Assembly (NCBI RefSeq): GCF_002356355.1 | Contig: NZ_AP018052.1 | Location: forward strand, 1,302,001 to 1,366,000 | Direction of reading: 5' to 3' | DNA: 64,000 bases | From: Thiohalobacter thiocyanaticus | GTDB taxonomy: Bacteria; Pseudomonadota; Gammaproteobacteria; Thiohalobacterales; Thiohalobacteraceae | Part shown: piece after piece, positions 21,637 through 31,263 of the stretch | How the letters are laid out: the number at the start of each line of letters is the position of its first letter | How positions within the stretch are numbered: the stretch's first letter is position 1 | Made by a program: the position numbers and the translations under genes | Notes under the pieces: model-generated | Databases searched by the model: none | Told to the model about the DNA's origin: nothing | The model's input: the letters and a program-made list of their open reading frames with translations, nothing else

Positions 21637-22083
21637 TTGCATATCGTATTGGGGCAGGCAGGTAAGCTTCCGCCCGCGCTGGGCATGGGGCTGTATGTGG
21701 AAATCCATCCACATTCCCTGCATCGCCTCCTGCTGCTGTACGCGGGCTCCCTGATCATCGCGTTGGTGAGTGTGACCCTGGCGATCTACATCGGCAGGAA
21801 TGAGCGAGCCGTTGTTCTTGGTGTCGGGTTCTGCGCCGGTATCATGCTGCTGGTCTCCTTTATTGAGATGATGCCGGAGGCAATGGGCGAGGCTGGCCCG
21901 GGTAGCACGATCGCAGCCTTCTTCCTCGGTTTGCTGATCATGGCGGTTTTGCATTGGGTGATCCCGCATACCCATCTGGTGGAACAACATGGTGCATTCG
22001 CACCGAGTCTGGTGAGGACGGCCTGGCTGGTGGCCTTCGGCCTTATTCTGCGCGATGTGCCGGAGGGCTTCGCCTCGGCATAA
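21637..22083 (+). pseudogene. Truncated ZIP-family metal transporter
   Basis: A 148-residue N-terminal portion of a ZIP (zinc/iron permease) protein. Three to four membrane helices are visible (LLLLYAGSLIIALVSVTLAI, VLGVGFCAGIMLLVSFIEMM, FFLGLLIMAVLHWVIP). The frame stops directly after DVPEGFASA. This is the conserved metal-binding H/D-x-PEG helix, where intact ZIP proteins continue for 100 or more residues. No continuation was found in the other two frames immediately downstream. A TTG start at 21637 has AAGGA six bases upstream; an ATG at 21685 has none. It is probably a decayed 5' fragment, although it could still be translated. Confidence 0.7.
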
Positions 22084-22195
22084 CGGGTCGAGAAGCGATG
22101 CATACAGGATTCGCGATGCTGCTTCAGAATGTCTATAGTTGATTGAAAGTATAGAACCGCGCGGCGTTGCCGCAACGGAGCACGAGGTTCGGCTC

Positions 22196-22414
22196 ATGTC
22201 CAAATTATCGTTGGAGGTTCTTCGGCGTTGCGTATTCCCCTGCACTATAAGCGAAGATCCTGATGTGATCCTGGGCGCCTCCTTCGGAGAGGATGTGGCC
22301 CTGACCCGCGTCGGCGACGATATCCTGGTCTCACACATGGATCCGATTGTCGGCGCTATAGGAAATATCGGTTGGTTGGCGGTGCATGTGCGCCTTTGTC
22401 CAAGGGAGGCGTAG
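22196..22414 (+). pseudogene. N-terminal fragment of an AIR-synthase-like (HypE/PurM superfamily) protein
   Basis: A 72-codon frame beginning MSKLSLEVLRRCVFPCTISE. It matches the N terminus of AIR-synthase-related proteins, including the GEDVALTRVGDDILVSHMDP strand pair and IGNIGWLAVHV. After this helix the family consensus continues for about 250 residues, but here the frame runs into RLCPREA and stops. The core ATP-binding and catalytic parts are absent, so it cannot be a working enzyme of that family. The stop lies directly before the ATG of the next gene, with the AAGGGAGG ribosome-binding site of that gene inside the fragment. It may now act only as a coupled leader. Confidence 0.65.
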
Positions 22415-23371
22415 ATGGGGAAGGGAGGTATGGGCCTTGAAATCATTGGCGCGGAATCCCTGGGAGTTCGCAGTCTTTGTTGTCGGGTAACATTGCCCAA
22501 CCGGCGTATTGTCATCGACCCTGGCGTTGCGCTGGGTTACGTCCGCTACGGTCTGCGACCCCATCCCGTGCAGATCGCCGTGGGGCGGCAGGTACGGGAT
22601 AGAATTCTTGCTGCACTGGAAGATGCCACCGACGTGGTGTTCAGCCATTTTCATGCCGATCATGTGCCGCTGATGGATGCAAATCCGTATCAACTATCGG
22701 TGTGCAGCCTGCCTCACAGTTTCAGGGGTTTGCGCGCCTGGAGCAAATCCGGCTACGACCTCACGGGGGTGATGCGCAGACGATTTCATGATGTGCTCGA
22801 TCTGCTGGGGAGCAATATGAAGGTCGCGGAAGGGAGAACGGTGGATGGGCTGTCTTTTTCGCAATCTGTCCCGCATGGTGCGCCTGACGGCAACATGGGC
22901 ACAGTGATGATGACGCGGGTGGAAATGGGGGGCGAAGTATTCGTGCATGCCTCGGACATCCAGCTGCTGGATGCTTCAACGATCGATCTGCTGATCGACT
23001 GGCGGCCGGATATTGTCCTGGCGGCCGGGCCTCCACTCTACCTCGATCGTTTAAGCAATGCCCTGCGAGACACGGCTTGGCGGAACGCAGTGCGACTGGC
23101 ACAACATGTTGATGTCGTCATTCTTGACCATCATCTGATGCGCAGTCAGAAAGGTGAAAGCTGGCTGGATGCGCTATCAGAAACCGTCGGAAGGCAGGTT
23201 TATTGTGCCGCCGATTACATGCGTCACCCGCGGCGATTACTGGAAGCGGAACGAAAGCAGTGGTACAAGAAAATGCCTGTGCCGGACGGTTGGAACGAGG
23301 ATTATGCTCAGGGTAAAGTGGATCTTGATAGCTACTTTGACCAGTACCTCTCTCTCTGGAAGGCAAGGTGA
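22415..23371 (+). CDS. Metallo-beta-lactamase-fold hydrolase, COG2248/UPF0282-like
   Basis: A 318-residue protein with the metal-binding HxHxDH motif (VFSHFHADHVPLMD), a later HASDIQLLD and a C-terminal VVILDHHLMRS. The opening IEIIGAESLGVRSLCC-like strand and VRYGLRPHPVQIAVGRQV region are typical of the COG2248 (UPF0282) branch, best known from archaea. The substrate is unknown. The ATG at 22415 has AAGGGAGG five bases upstream; family starts would also fit the ATG at 22430. Unlike the two genes before it, it appears full length. It converges on the methyltransferase gene after 50 bases. Confidence 0.8.
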   Translation: MGKGGMGLEIIGAESLGVRSLCCRVTLPNRRIVIDPGVALGYVRYGLRPHPVQIAVGRQVRDRILAALEDATDVVFSHFHADHVPLMDANPYQLSVCSLPHSFRGLRAWSKSGYDLTGVMRRRFHDVLDLLGSNMKVAEGRTVDGLSFSQSVPHGAPDGNMGTVMMTRVEMGGEVFVHASDIQLLDASTIDLLIDWRPDIVLAAGPPLYLDRLSNALRDTAWRNAVRLAQHVDVVILDHHLMRSQKGESWLDALSETVGRQVYCAADYMRHPRRLLEAERKQWYKKMPVPDGWNEDYAQGKVDLDSYFDQYLSLWKAR

Positions 23372-23421
23372 AGGGGTGTGGCTGGCTGCTATGTTTTGTG
23401 CGCTGATCCTGTGGGCAGCAG

Positions 23422-24054
23422 TTACGGCCGTTTGGCCTGCACCACGACAAACGCACCCTGACCGTAGCCGCTGCTCAAGGATTCGATATCGCGTATCTTC
23501 CCCAGCGGCTTTGACAGGGTTTGCACCCAGTCGGGCCCGGTAAAACCGGTGTCCGTCAGCAGTTGCTCTACTTCAGCTGCCGAGAAAAAAGTCGCGTCGC
23601 GGTAGAATACATTCTCGGCCTGCTGGGTCATATAAGTCTGACCGAGGCTGCTGGTGAGATCGATGAACCCGATTACCAACACACCGCCGGGTTTGAGTAC
23701 GCGGCGGGCCTCGCTCAGCATGCCACTGACATCATCCACGAAGCAGATGGTGGTCACGCACAGGGCGTGGTCGAACAGACCGTCAGCGAAGGGGAGCGCT
23801 TCGGCGACCGCCTGCACAGTGGAGATGCCCCGTTTCGCGGCGTAGTCCAGCACGGCGTAGGCGGGGTCGATGCCGATCTGAACGCCCAGCGGTCCGGCAA
23901 ACCGACCGGTGCCGACTCCGATGGACAAACCCAATCCGCGCCAGGGCAGCTGGGCGCGCACCGCCAGCAACTCCGAGTGGTAGGCCGCAGCGTGGCGTTC
24001 GAACCATTCGTCATAACGGTAGTGATGAGACTCGAACGGTGCGGTTCTTGGCAT
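23422..24054 (-). CDS. Class I SAM-dependent methyltransferase
   Basis: A 210-residue methyltransferase of the type 11 family. The SAM-binding glycine motif is LSIGVGTGRFAGPLG (about residues 43-57). The acidic residue in IGIDPAYAVLDYA comes next, then LPFADGLFDHALCVTTICF (motif II) and LKPGGVLVIGFID (motif III). The substrate cannot be told. It begins two bases after the stop of the aminotransferase remnant on the same strand, so the two were part of one operon. Confidence 0.85.
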   Translation of the reverse strand: MPRTAPFESHHYRYDEWFERHAAAYHSELLAVRAQLPWRGLGLSIGVGTGRFAGPLGVQIGIDPAYAVLDYAAKRGISTVQAVAEALPFADGLFDHALCVTTICFVDDVSGMLSEARRVLKPGGVLVIGFIDLTSSLGQTYMTQQAENVFYRDATFFSAAEVEQLLTDTGFTGPDWVQTLSKPLGKIRDIESLSSGYGQGAFVVVQAKRP

Positions 24055-24056
24055 AA

Positions 24057-24659
24057 TCAGACCCGCCCCCGCACTGCGGCGATGACTCGCGCGTTTTCCT
24101 GCGGCAGCGCTGTGGTAGCGCGCATGAAATCCGGACCCAGATCCCGATCTTTCAAGGGTTTGACGAAAACCCCCGATTCACGGAGCTTATCTGCCAGGTT
24201 GGCCGAATCATGTGGCGCGAAGTCTGCGAGAAAGAAATACGCCGGTGTTGGATGGGTGCTCACATCGAGGGTGCGCAGTTCCGCAGCCAGGTCTTCAGTC
24301 CAGGCGCCCAGTTGTTTGACGCGATCACGGATCCTGTTTTCTTGCTGAGGGGTTGCCATTGCCGCCGCTTGTCCGGGCCGCGTCAGGGAATAGGCGTTGT
24401 TGTGTGAATTGAGGTCGCCGGTCAGGCCTACCGGTGAAATGGCATCGCCGACGTGAAACCCAGCCAGACTGTGGGCCTTGGAGGGAGTGCGGGTGACGAG
24501 CAGATCGGAATGATCGGGTAACAGGCCCGCGACCGACTCGCCAGCGAGCCCGGTGAGGGCTTCATTCACCAGGAAGCATGTGTCGTGATGACGGCGCAGA
24601 AAATCGGGTAACGGTACCATATCGAAACTGCCGCCACCTTTTTCCTGTATCGACGTCAT
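24057..24659 (-). pseudogene. Truncated, degenerate class I/II aminotransferase (HisC-like)
   Basis: A 200-codon frame equal to the C-terminal half of a PLP-dependent aminotransferase. The PLP-lysine region is recognisable as TRTPSKAHSLAGFHVG. However, the Asp that binds the PLP ring nitrogen (DEAY in relatives) is Asn (LVNEAL), and about 150 N-terminal residues, including half of the active site, are missing. The first ten residues (MTSIQEKGGG) do not look like the family. The frame is otherwise open to a normal C terminus. It is most likely a pseudogene left by a 5' deletion. Confidence 0.7.
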
Positions 24660-24683
24660 TTCCGGTTTTCCGTTTTCGAAGCG

Positions 24684-25163
24684 CTATTTTAATAATGGTG
24701 CAATGATCATCTCACTTTCCCTGGCAGCATCATCCATCACCTCACTGACTATACCGCCCATGAGTTTGCCCATGAGAGCGGAGTTCATCCGCGAGATATA
24801 CGCCTTGTTGTCAGCGCGTTCATAGATTGCGACCCGGCAAGGCATCATTGAGACAACTATGCGCTCGCTATCCTGGGAGAGGATTTTGTAAGCATGTGCC
24901 GGATGGCAAAGCTCGAACACCTTAACCTTGCGTACATCCTTTCCAAAGTTTTTCATTGTTTCTTGTAAGTCATGAACAACGGGAATACTCCACCCCTGTT
25001 TCTCCGTCTCCTCGTGCATCATTCGTACTGTTTCATCAAATCCATATCTGCTCTCATCCTCAAGAATCATGAGGTCGGGCATAACGGCATAAGCAGAAAC
25101 GCCGGTCATAATGATGCCTATTACCAGGCCGATGAATCCGTATAGCAAGTTCATTTGGCGCAT
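24684..25163 (-). CDS. DUF302 family membrane-anchored protein
   Basis: A 159-residue protein with one N-terminal hydrophobic segment (LLYGFIGLVIGIIMTGVSAY) acting as signal or anchor, then a DUF302 domain. That domain carries FELCHPAHAYKIL, VVSMMPCRVAIYE and a C-terminal YISRMN. The start at 25163 is chosen because AAGGAG stands at the right distance; the frame is open further upstream without support. The function of DUF302 is unknown. The gene lies in a minus-strand run with an MBL-fold protein upstream and the aminotransferase remnant downstream. Confidence 0.85.
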   Translation of the reverse strand: MRQMNLLYGFIGLVIGIIMTGVSAYAVMPDLMILEDESRYGFDETVRMMHEETEKQGWSIPVVHDLQETMKNFGKDVRKVKVFELCHPAHAYKILSQDSERIVVSMMPCRVAIYERADNKAYISRMNSALMGKLMGGIVSEVMDDAARESEMIIAPLLK

Positions 25164-25305
25164 ATTCAACTCCTTATGGCTATCGCGGCTGATGTGGATA
25201 TTGCTGATAAATGCAGCATTTTCAATGCATGCGCATGGTAATGTCTTATCTGTTGGTCGTGGAAAAAACATTGATCGGAAAAACAGCTGCAAGCAGCACA
25301 GATGA

Positions 25306-26121
25306 CTATGGCACGCTGATAACCGCACCCAGTCCGCCATCGACGAAATCACTCTTCCAGGCTTCACGAAACAGATTGATGGCTCTCTCCCCCGTGCAAT
25401 GGCTTGGTGAGACTTTTCTCACACCCAGGGCTTTCAGCTGATCGATGATAGCCTTCACCTCGGTGTCAGTACTGCTGTCCAGATGAAATCCGCCCATCAG
25501 CAGGTAAACATTCCTGCCCAGATAGGACTGCGCCCGCTCCGTCATATCCGCCACGTTGGGATGTGCGCAGCCGGTGATAACGACAAGACCGTTTTGGGTA
25601 TCTACAATAAGGGCCTGTTCCGCGATGCCATGGTTCATCTCTCCGGTCGTATGTATTCCGGCCAGGAGCTGTCGTGGTTCGTCCACGGTTTCAACCGCAG
25701 CGCCGAGGCGTCTGACCTCTCGCTGGAACGAGGCCGGGAACGATTCAGGCACATACACGGTGACATCAGGGTTGTGTGCCATGAATCCGTCCAGACCGCC
25801 TGTATGGTCGCCGTGAATATGGGATAGCACGACGGCCTCGACCGCGTTGGCGTCGAGACCGAGTTGCTGCATGTTCGAGATCAGGATGTCGCCATTCCCG
25901 CCCGTGTCAAACAGGACCGTCTTGTCCGGACCTTCAATCAGGCAGGCGAAGCCCCACCCGGTCTGAAGTCCTGCCCTGTAGGGCAAATTATTGAAAACGA
26001 CATGGATTCTGACCTGGTTCCATTGGGTCTGGACAGTCTCGCCTGCTGCAAAGCTGGATTCTGTCACGATAAGAGCCCACCCGAAGAGTAGCGTCAGGGC
26101 GATTTTCCTCGAAATGTACAT
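25306..26121 (-). CDS. Secreted MBL-fold metallohydrolase (COG1237-like)
   Basis: A 271-residue protein with a signal peptide (ALTLLFGWALIVTESSFAAG) followed by a metallo-beta-lactamase fold. The metal site is visible in VVLSHIHGDHTGGLDGF, VVITGCAHPNV and LLMGGFHLDSS, and SPSHCTGE lies near the C terminus. This pattern matches the COG1237 branch, whose archaeal members act in pterin synthesis. Here the export signal makes that reaction unlikely. It is divergent from the split permease genes across a 92-base region rich in inverted repeats. Confidence 0.85.
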   Translation of the reverse strand: MYISRKIALTLLFGWALIVTESSFAAGETVQTQWNQVRIHVVFNNLPYRAGLQTGWGFACLIEGPDKTVLFDTGGNGDILISNMQQLGLDANAVEAVVLSHIHGDHTGGLDGFMAHNPDVTVYVPESFPASFQREVRRLGAAVETVDEPRQLLAGIHTTGEMNHGIAEQALIVDTQNGLVVITGCAHPNVADMTERAQSYLGRNVYLLMGGFHLDSSTDTEVKAIIDQLKALGVRKVSPSHCTGERAINLFREAWKSDFVDGGLGAVISVP

Positions 26122-26145
26122 ACATGGAAAACCCTGCTTTGGTCC

Positions 26146-26188
26146 ATTATTCTGCTTCGAATCCGAATAATTCCTATTCTAGTAGGAA
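26146..26188. promoter_or_regulatory. Two inverted repeats in a divergent promoter region
   Basis: ATTATTC (26146-26152) faces GAATAAT (26165-26171) over 12 bases. Immediately after, TTCCTA (26171-26176) faces TAGGAA (26183-26188) over 6 bases. They lie between the divergent MBL-fold gene and the permease pair and look like operator sites for a dimeric regulator. No regulator gene is adjacent. Confidence 0.45.
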
Positions 26189-26213
26189 ACAAGTGAGATG
26201 ACAGGGTAGATAT

Positions 26214-26642
26214 ATGCCGGAACTTGATATGACAAGGAGTTTCAGGAGGACAGTGCGGACATTCGTCAATCTGCTACCCATTTTCACGGGGATGTTGTTA
26301 TTGACAAGTCTTGTACTCACGCTGTTTCCGGAGCGGCTTTATGCCGGCTTCTTCGGTAGCAGCAACACGCTGGATGCTCTTATCGGGGCGTCGGTTGGAA
26401 GTATGGCAGCCGGGCATCCACTGGCGAGTTACCTGCTTGGCGGGGAATTGCTCGATAATGGCGTAAGCCTTGTCGCCGTAACCGCCCTCATCGTAAGCTG
26501 GGTTACCGTTGGTCTGGTTCAGCTGCCCGTCGAGGCCCTGCTTCTGGGCGCACGCTTTGCGTTTTGCCGCAATGTGATCAGCTTCTTCAGCGCAATCGCT
26601 GTCGCCCTTCTCTCCGTCTGGTCATTGAGATACATCGGATAG
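26214..26642 (+). CDS. Half-permease A (small membrane protein, COG0701/YraQ-like)
   Basis: A 142-residue protein with about four hydrophobic helices: LLPIFTGMLLLTSLVLTLF, the GASVGSMAAGHPLASYLLGG region, LVAVTALIVSWVTVGLVQLP and an ISFFSAIAVALLSVWSL helix. The GSMAAGHPLASY motif followed by a second half-permease on the next gene resembles the two repeats of a COG0701-type permease split between two genes. The substrate is unknown; relatives have been linked to arsenicals or other metal compounds. The next gene starts seven bases downstream, so they are an operon. Confidence 0.7.
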   Translation: MPELDMTRSFRRTVRTFVNLLPIFTGMLLLTSLVLTLFPERLYAGFFGSSNTLDALIGASVGSMAAGHPLASYLLGGELLDNGVSLVAVTALIVSWVTVGLVQLPVEALLLGARFAFCRNVISFFSAIAVALLSVWSLRYIG

Positions 26643-26649
26643 AGCGGTA

Positions 26650-27171
26650 ATGCCGAGCCGAAGAAAAAAAACGGGGTTCGGCGGTTGGTTGTTCCTGCTA
26701 TTGGTGCTCACAGCCTACGGTATCACCGGAGTCATTGACACCGAAACGACCGGTCAGGCGCTCCGCTTCTCTGCGACAGTAATGCTGAGCGCGTTGCCGG
26801 CAGTAGTGATGGTGTTCTTTCTGCTGCTGGCGGCGGACCTCCTGTTCAAACCAGCATGGATCAAGCGTCATCTTGGCAGGACGGCGGGTGTGAACGCCTG
26901 GTTGTTGGCTGTTGTTGGCGGCGTGCTCGCCAGTGGACCTGTTTATGCCTGGTATCCACTATTGCGGGAGTTGCGCGATAAAGGTATGCGCGCACCGCTG
27001 GCTGCGGTGTTTCTCTACAGCCGAGCGGTCAAGCTTCCGCTGTTGCCCCTCATGATCCACTACTTCGGGCTCGCTTATACTCTGGTGCTGTGTCTGTATC
27101 TGCTAGGGTTTTCCATCGCGAATGGTGTGCTGATGGAGAAACTCGAAAACCCGGGCGAGCCCTCAGATTGA
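26650..27171 (+). CDS. Half-permease B (small membrane protein, COG0701/YraQ-like)
   Basis: A 173-residue protein with about five membrane segments (LFLLLVLTAYGITGVID, VMLSALPAVVMVFFLLLAAD, AWLLAVVGGVLASGPVYAWY, and a C-terminal YTLVLCLYLLGFSIANGVLM). The conserved-looking GVLASGPVYAWYPLL turn mirrors GSMAAGHPLASYLL in the preceding gene, as expected for two homologous halves that assemble together. It has a basic N terminus (MPSRRKK). No partner regulator or metal-binding protein follows. Confidence 0.7.
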   Translation: MPSRRKKTGFGGWLFLLLVLTAYGITGVIDTETTGQALRFSATVMLSALPAVVMVFFLLLAADLLFKPAWIKRHLGRTAGVNAWLLAVVGGVLASGPVYAWYPLLRELRDKGMRAPLAAVFLYSRAVKLPLLPLMIHYFGLAYTLVLCLYLLGFSIANGVLMEKLENPGEPSD

Positions 27172-27349
27172 TTTACTCTGTCGTCTTGCACGTCACGCCA
27201 GAACAGGCCAGTCCGGAACTGCGTCAAGTCTGGTTAAAGTATTCACTACACAATAGAATATGATTTCGATCTCTGGTCATGAGCCTCTACGGGATCGATT
27301 CCCGCTGTTTGGCTATTCCGGACACGAAGTTTCTGGGGAGGTGCTTTTC

Positions 27350-29323
<1,974 letters not shown>

Positions 29324-29443
29324 CAGGCTAGGTGCCGGCAACCGGCCTATCAGCTATAGCGGTCTGCGGATGTCAACGTTTAGAGCTCCTGGCGCTTTTG
29401 CGATAGAATACCACTCCACTTGCTATACAGCAGAATCCGAATC

Positions 29444-29497
29444 CGGGATTGAAGCAGTGCAGTTCGTTCGGAGAGATGCCGGAGCGGTTGAACGGGG
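29444..29497 (+). repeat. Partial duplicate of the tRNA-Ser 5' end and its leader
   Basis: Bases 29470-29497 are identical to the first 28 bases of the tRNA-Ser gene 163 bases downstream, covering the acceptor strand and D-arm. The upstream leader (29444-29469) also matches 29607-29632 with a few differences. After 29497 the similarity ends abruptly. The 110 bases between the copies hold two hairpins (GAAGCGCC/GGCGCTTC and GCCCGGC/GCCGGGC). The fragment cannot form a tRNA. Confidence 0.85.
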
Positions 29498-29632
29498 TGG
29501 GTGAACCCGGACCGAAGCGCCGGTGGCGCTTCGCAGCGGGGTGAACGCCCGGCTGTAAGCCGGGCTGGAAGGACGCCCCGAAATCAGGGTTGTAAATCAA
29601 CAATAACGGGATGGAAACAGTGCAGTTCATTC

Positions 29633-29723
29633 GGAGAGATGCCGGAGCGGTTGAACGGGGCGGACTCGAAATCCGTTGATGGATTCTGTCCATCCGAGGG
29701 TTCGAATCCCTCTCTCTCCGCCA
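29633..29723 (+). tRNA. tRNA-Ser (anticodon CGA)
   Basis: A 91-base gene with encoded CCA. The acceptor stem GGAGAGA pairs with TCTCTCC, followed by discriminator G and CCA. The anticodon loop is CTCGAAA with anticodon CGA, which reads UCG codons. A long variable arm and the T-arm (GAGGGTTCGAATCCCTC) follow, as expected for tRNA-Ser. The acceptor 3' strand is also the left end of a 30-bp palindrome that continues into the downstream terminator. Confidence 0.95.
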
Positions 29724-29772
29724 TATAAAAAGGGCCCCAACCGGGGCCCTTTTTATATGGCGGAGAGAGAGG
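29709..29772 (+). terminator. 30-bp perfect hairpin including the tRNA 3' end; terminator
   Basis: Bases 29709-29738 pair without mismatch with 29743-29772 around the loop AACC. The inner part (AAAAAGGGCCCC/GGGGCCCTTTTT) is an intrinsic-terminator-like hairpin with a T-run inside the stem. The outer part repeats the tRNA acceptor 3' strand and CCA in inverted form. Confidence 0.85.
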
Positions 29773-29891
29773 CCCTGATGAGAACCCTGTGTTCGACCGC
29801 GAAGGCGCGCCAGCGCCGGGATGACGCGTTCAGTGGCCCTGAGACGGTGGCGGCATCCGGGCGGGACGTTCTGCTGGCCGGGGGTCTCCGC

Positions 29892-30500
29892 TCACTCTGA
29901 GTGCCCCCGGATCCTGTCAAAGAACACCCGCACCAGGTCGGATCGCGTGATCATGCCCACGGGCTGGCGCTGTTCATTCACCGCGATCAGCCGTTTTATC
30001 CTGTGCTTCTTCATCAGGTCCAGCGCTTCGTGCAGGGTCTGATCGGGGCTGACTGTCACGATGTCGGTCACCATAAGGGCGGCGACGCTGCCCTCGGGTG
30101 GCTGGGGTCTGAGGGTGTGCGCGAACATGGCCTCGAGCGTCTGCCACAGGTTATGCGTGGGATGATGCGAAGGTACGCCGAGCGCGCGCAGCAGATCGGC
30201 CTCTGTAAGAACGCCGACCAGCCGCCCGTCTGCATCCACCACGGGCAGGCCGCTGATGCGGCGGGTGACCATCTCATGCGCGGCCTCGGCCAGGGAAGTC
30301 TCCGGATGCACGGTGACGACAGGTTGCGACATCAGGGTGTCGATCCGGTAGGCCTCGGTTTCGCGCTGGCGGGCATGGCGTTCCGCCATGGTCGTGATCT
30401 CCATCAGGTCGTCGATACTCACATCAATGTAGGTGCCCATGTCGTTCAGGGCCTGGCGAAAATCCTCTCGGGTGGGTCTGGATGGCGGATTTCTGGACAT
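29892..30500 (-). CDS. Protein with two CBS domains
   Basis: A 202-residue cytoplasmic protein. A short helical N terminus (residues 1-50) is followed by a tandem CBS pair: TLMSQPVVTVHPETSLAEA with ISGLPVVDADGRLVGVLTEADLL, and LMVTDIVTVSPDQTLHEA with RLIAVNEQRQPVGMITRSDL. CBS pairs bind adenine nucleotides and usually regulate a partner. No fused catalytic domain is present, so the partner is unknown. The start has GAGGAG eight bases upstream. The gene lies opposite the tRNA-Ser, and its 5' end faces the AT-rich region in front of the DsrC-like gene. Confidence 0.88.
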   Translation of the reverse strand: MSRNPPSRPTREDFRQALNDMGTYIDVSIDDLMEITTMAERHARQRETEAYRIDTLMSQPVVTVHPETSLAEAAHEMVTRRISGLPVVDADGRLVGVLTEADLLRALGVPSHHPTHNLWQTLEAMFAHTLRPQPPEGSVAALMVTDIVTVSPDQTLHEALDLMKKHRIKRLIAVNEQRQPVGMITRSDLVRVFFDRIRGHSE

Positions 30501-30692
30501 GCGTCACACTCCTCACATGCCGGTGGATGCAACTTTATGTTGCCGCCGAAACAGGTCGCTGACAAACGAAATAAACCGCATTCAGGTATCGAAAATAGCG
30601 TTATCCCGGAATACCGGGGATGGATGGCGATCCGGTCAGGTGTCCATGTCCTGTCCGGCAGTGTCAGGGCGAATCAGGTGTTTAATATCGGA

Positions 30693-30752
30693 TATTTGCA
30701 TAATAAATAGCAAATAATATCGTTTGTTATCTTTTGAACGGCTTGATATCAA
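30693..30752 (+). promoter_or_regulatory. AT-rich control region with inverted repeats upstream of the DsrC-like gene
   Basis: TATTTGC (30693-30699) faces GCAAATA (30710-30716) over ten bases, and a perfect TTGATATCAA lies at 30743-30752. The segment is much more AT-rich than its surroundings and ends 30 bases before the start codon. These look like regulator sites. The TTGAT/ATCAA halves lack the 4-base spacer of an FNR box. Confidence 0.4.
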
Positions 30753-30784
30753 ATAAGCATATCAACCAGACATGAGAGGCAGAC

Positions 30785-31129
30785 ATGACAGCCACCGCAT
30801 TGAAAATTCCGATGGCAACCGAACTGGACAAGGAAGGCTATCTGATCGAGCCGGCCGCCTGGAACGAGGACATCGCACGCGCCATGGCCGAGGAGGAGGG
30901 TATCGAGCTCGAGCCGGATCACTGGAAGGTGTTCGAGTTCATGCGCCAGTACTATGCCGATAACGGAATCGCGGCCGATGCCCGCTTTGTCATCAGGTTT
31001 CTGGCCAGCGAACTCGGTTATGGCCGCAGCGCCAAGGCCCGGCTGTTCGAGTTGTTCCCCTACGGCTATGTCAAGCAGGCCTGCCGCCTGGCCGGCATGA
31101 AGCGGCCGCGCGCCTGGAGCACCGGCTGA
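30785..31129 (+). CDS. DsrC/TusE-family sulfur-relay-like protein lacking the C-terminal Cys
   Basis: A 114-residue protein of the DsrC/TusE/DsvC family, small carriers of persulfide sulfur in sulfur metabolism or tRNA thiolation. The family fold is clear from LDKEGYLIEPAAWNEDIARA, HWKVFEFMRQYY and the C-terminal arm. DsrC uses two Cys on that arm, and TusE uses the penultimate one. Here the arm reads KQACRLAGMKRPRAWSTG: the inner Cys is kept, but the position of the essential outer Cys is Trp. It therefore cannot act like classical TusE or DsrC and may be a regulatory or alternative member. A GAGAGG site precedes the ATG. A LysR gene is convergent downstream. Confidence 0.9.
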   Translation: MTATALKIPMATELDKEGYLIEPAAWNEDIARAMAEEEGIELEPDHWKVFEFMRQYYADNGIAADARFVIRFLASELGYGRSAKARLFELFPYGYVKQACRLAGMKRPRAWSTG

Positions 31130-31263
31130 AGCGGCAGGTGTCGGTGTCATCCCCTTGGGTCGCTTCGCCGTCTTCCTCAAGTTCTAGCCGACTTAGCCAG
31201 GGCGCGGCGGCCCCCTTTTATTCTCGATAATCCCCGACGGCTTCTGAACGATGGCCTGTTGGC

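Noticed and set aside
29470-29497. A second functional tRNA-Ser
   Set aside because: Only the acceptor 5' strand and D-arm are present; no anticodon or T-arm follows in the next 100 bases.
30743-30752. TTGATATCAA as an FNR site
   Set aside because: FNR boxes need four bases between TTGAT and ATCAA; here the halves are fused.
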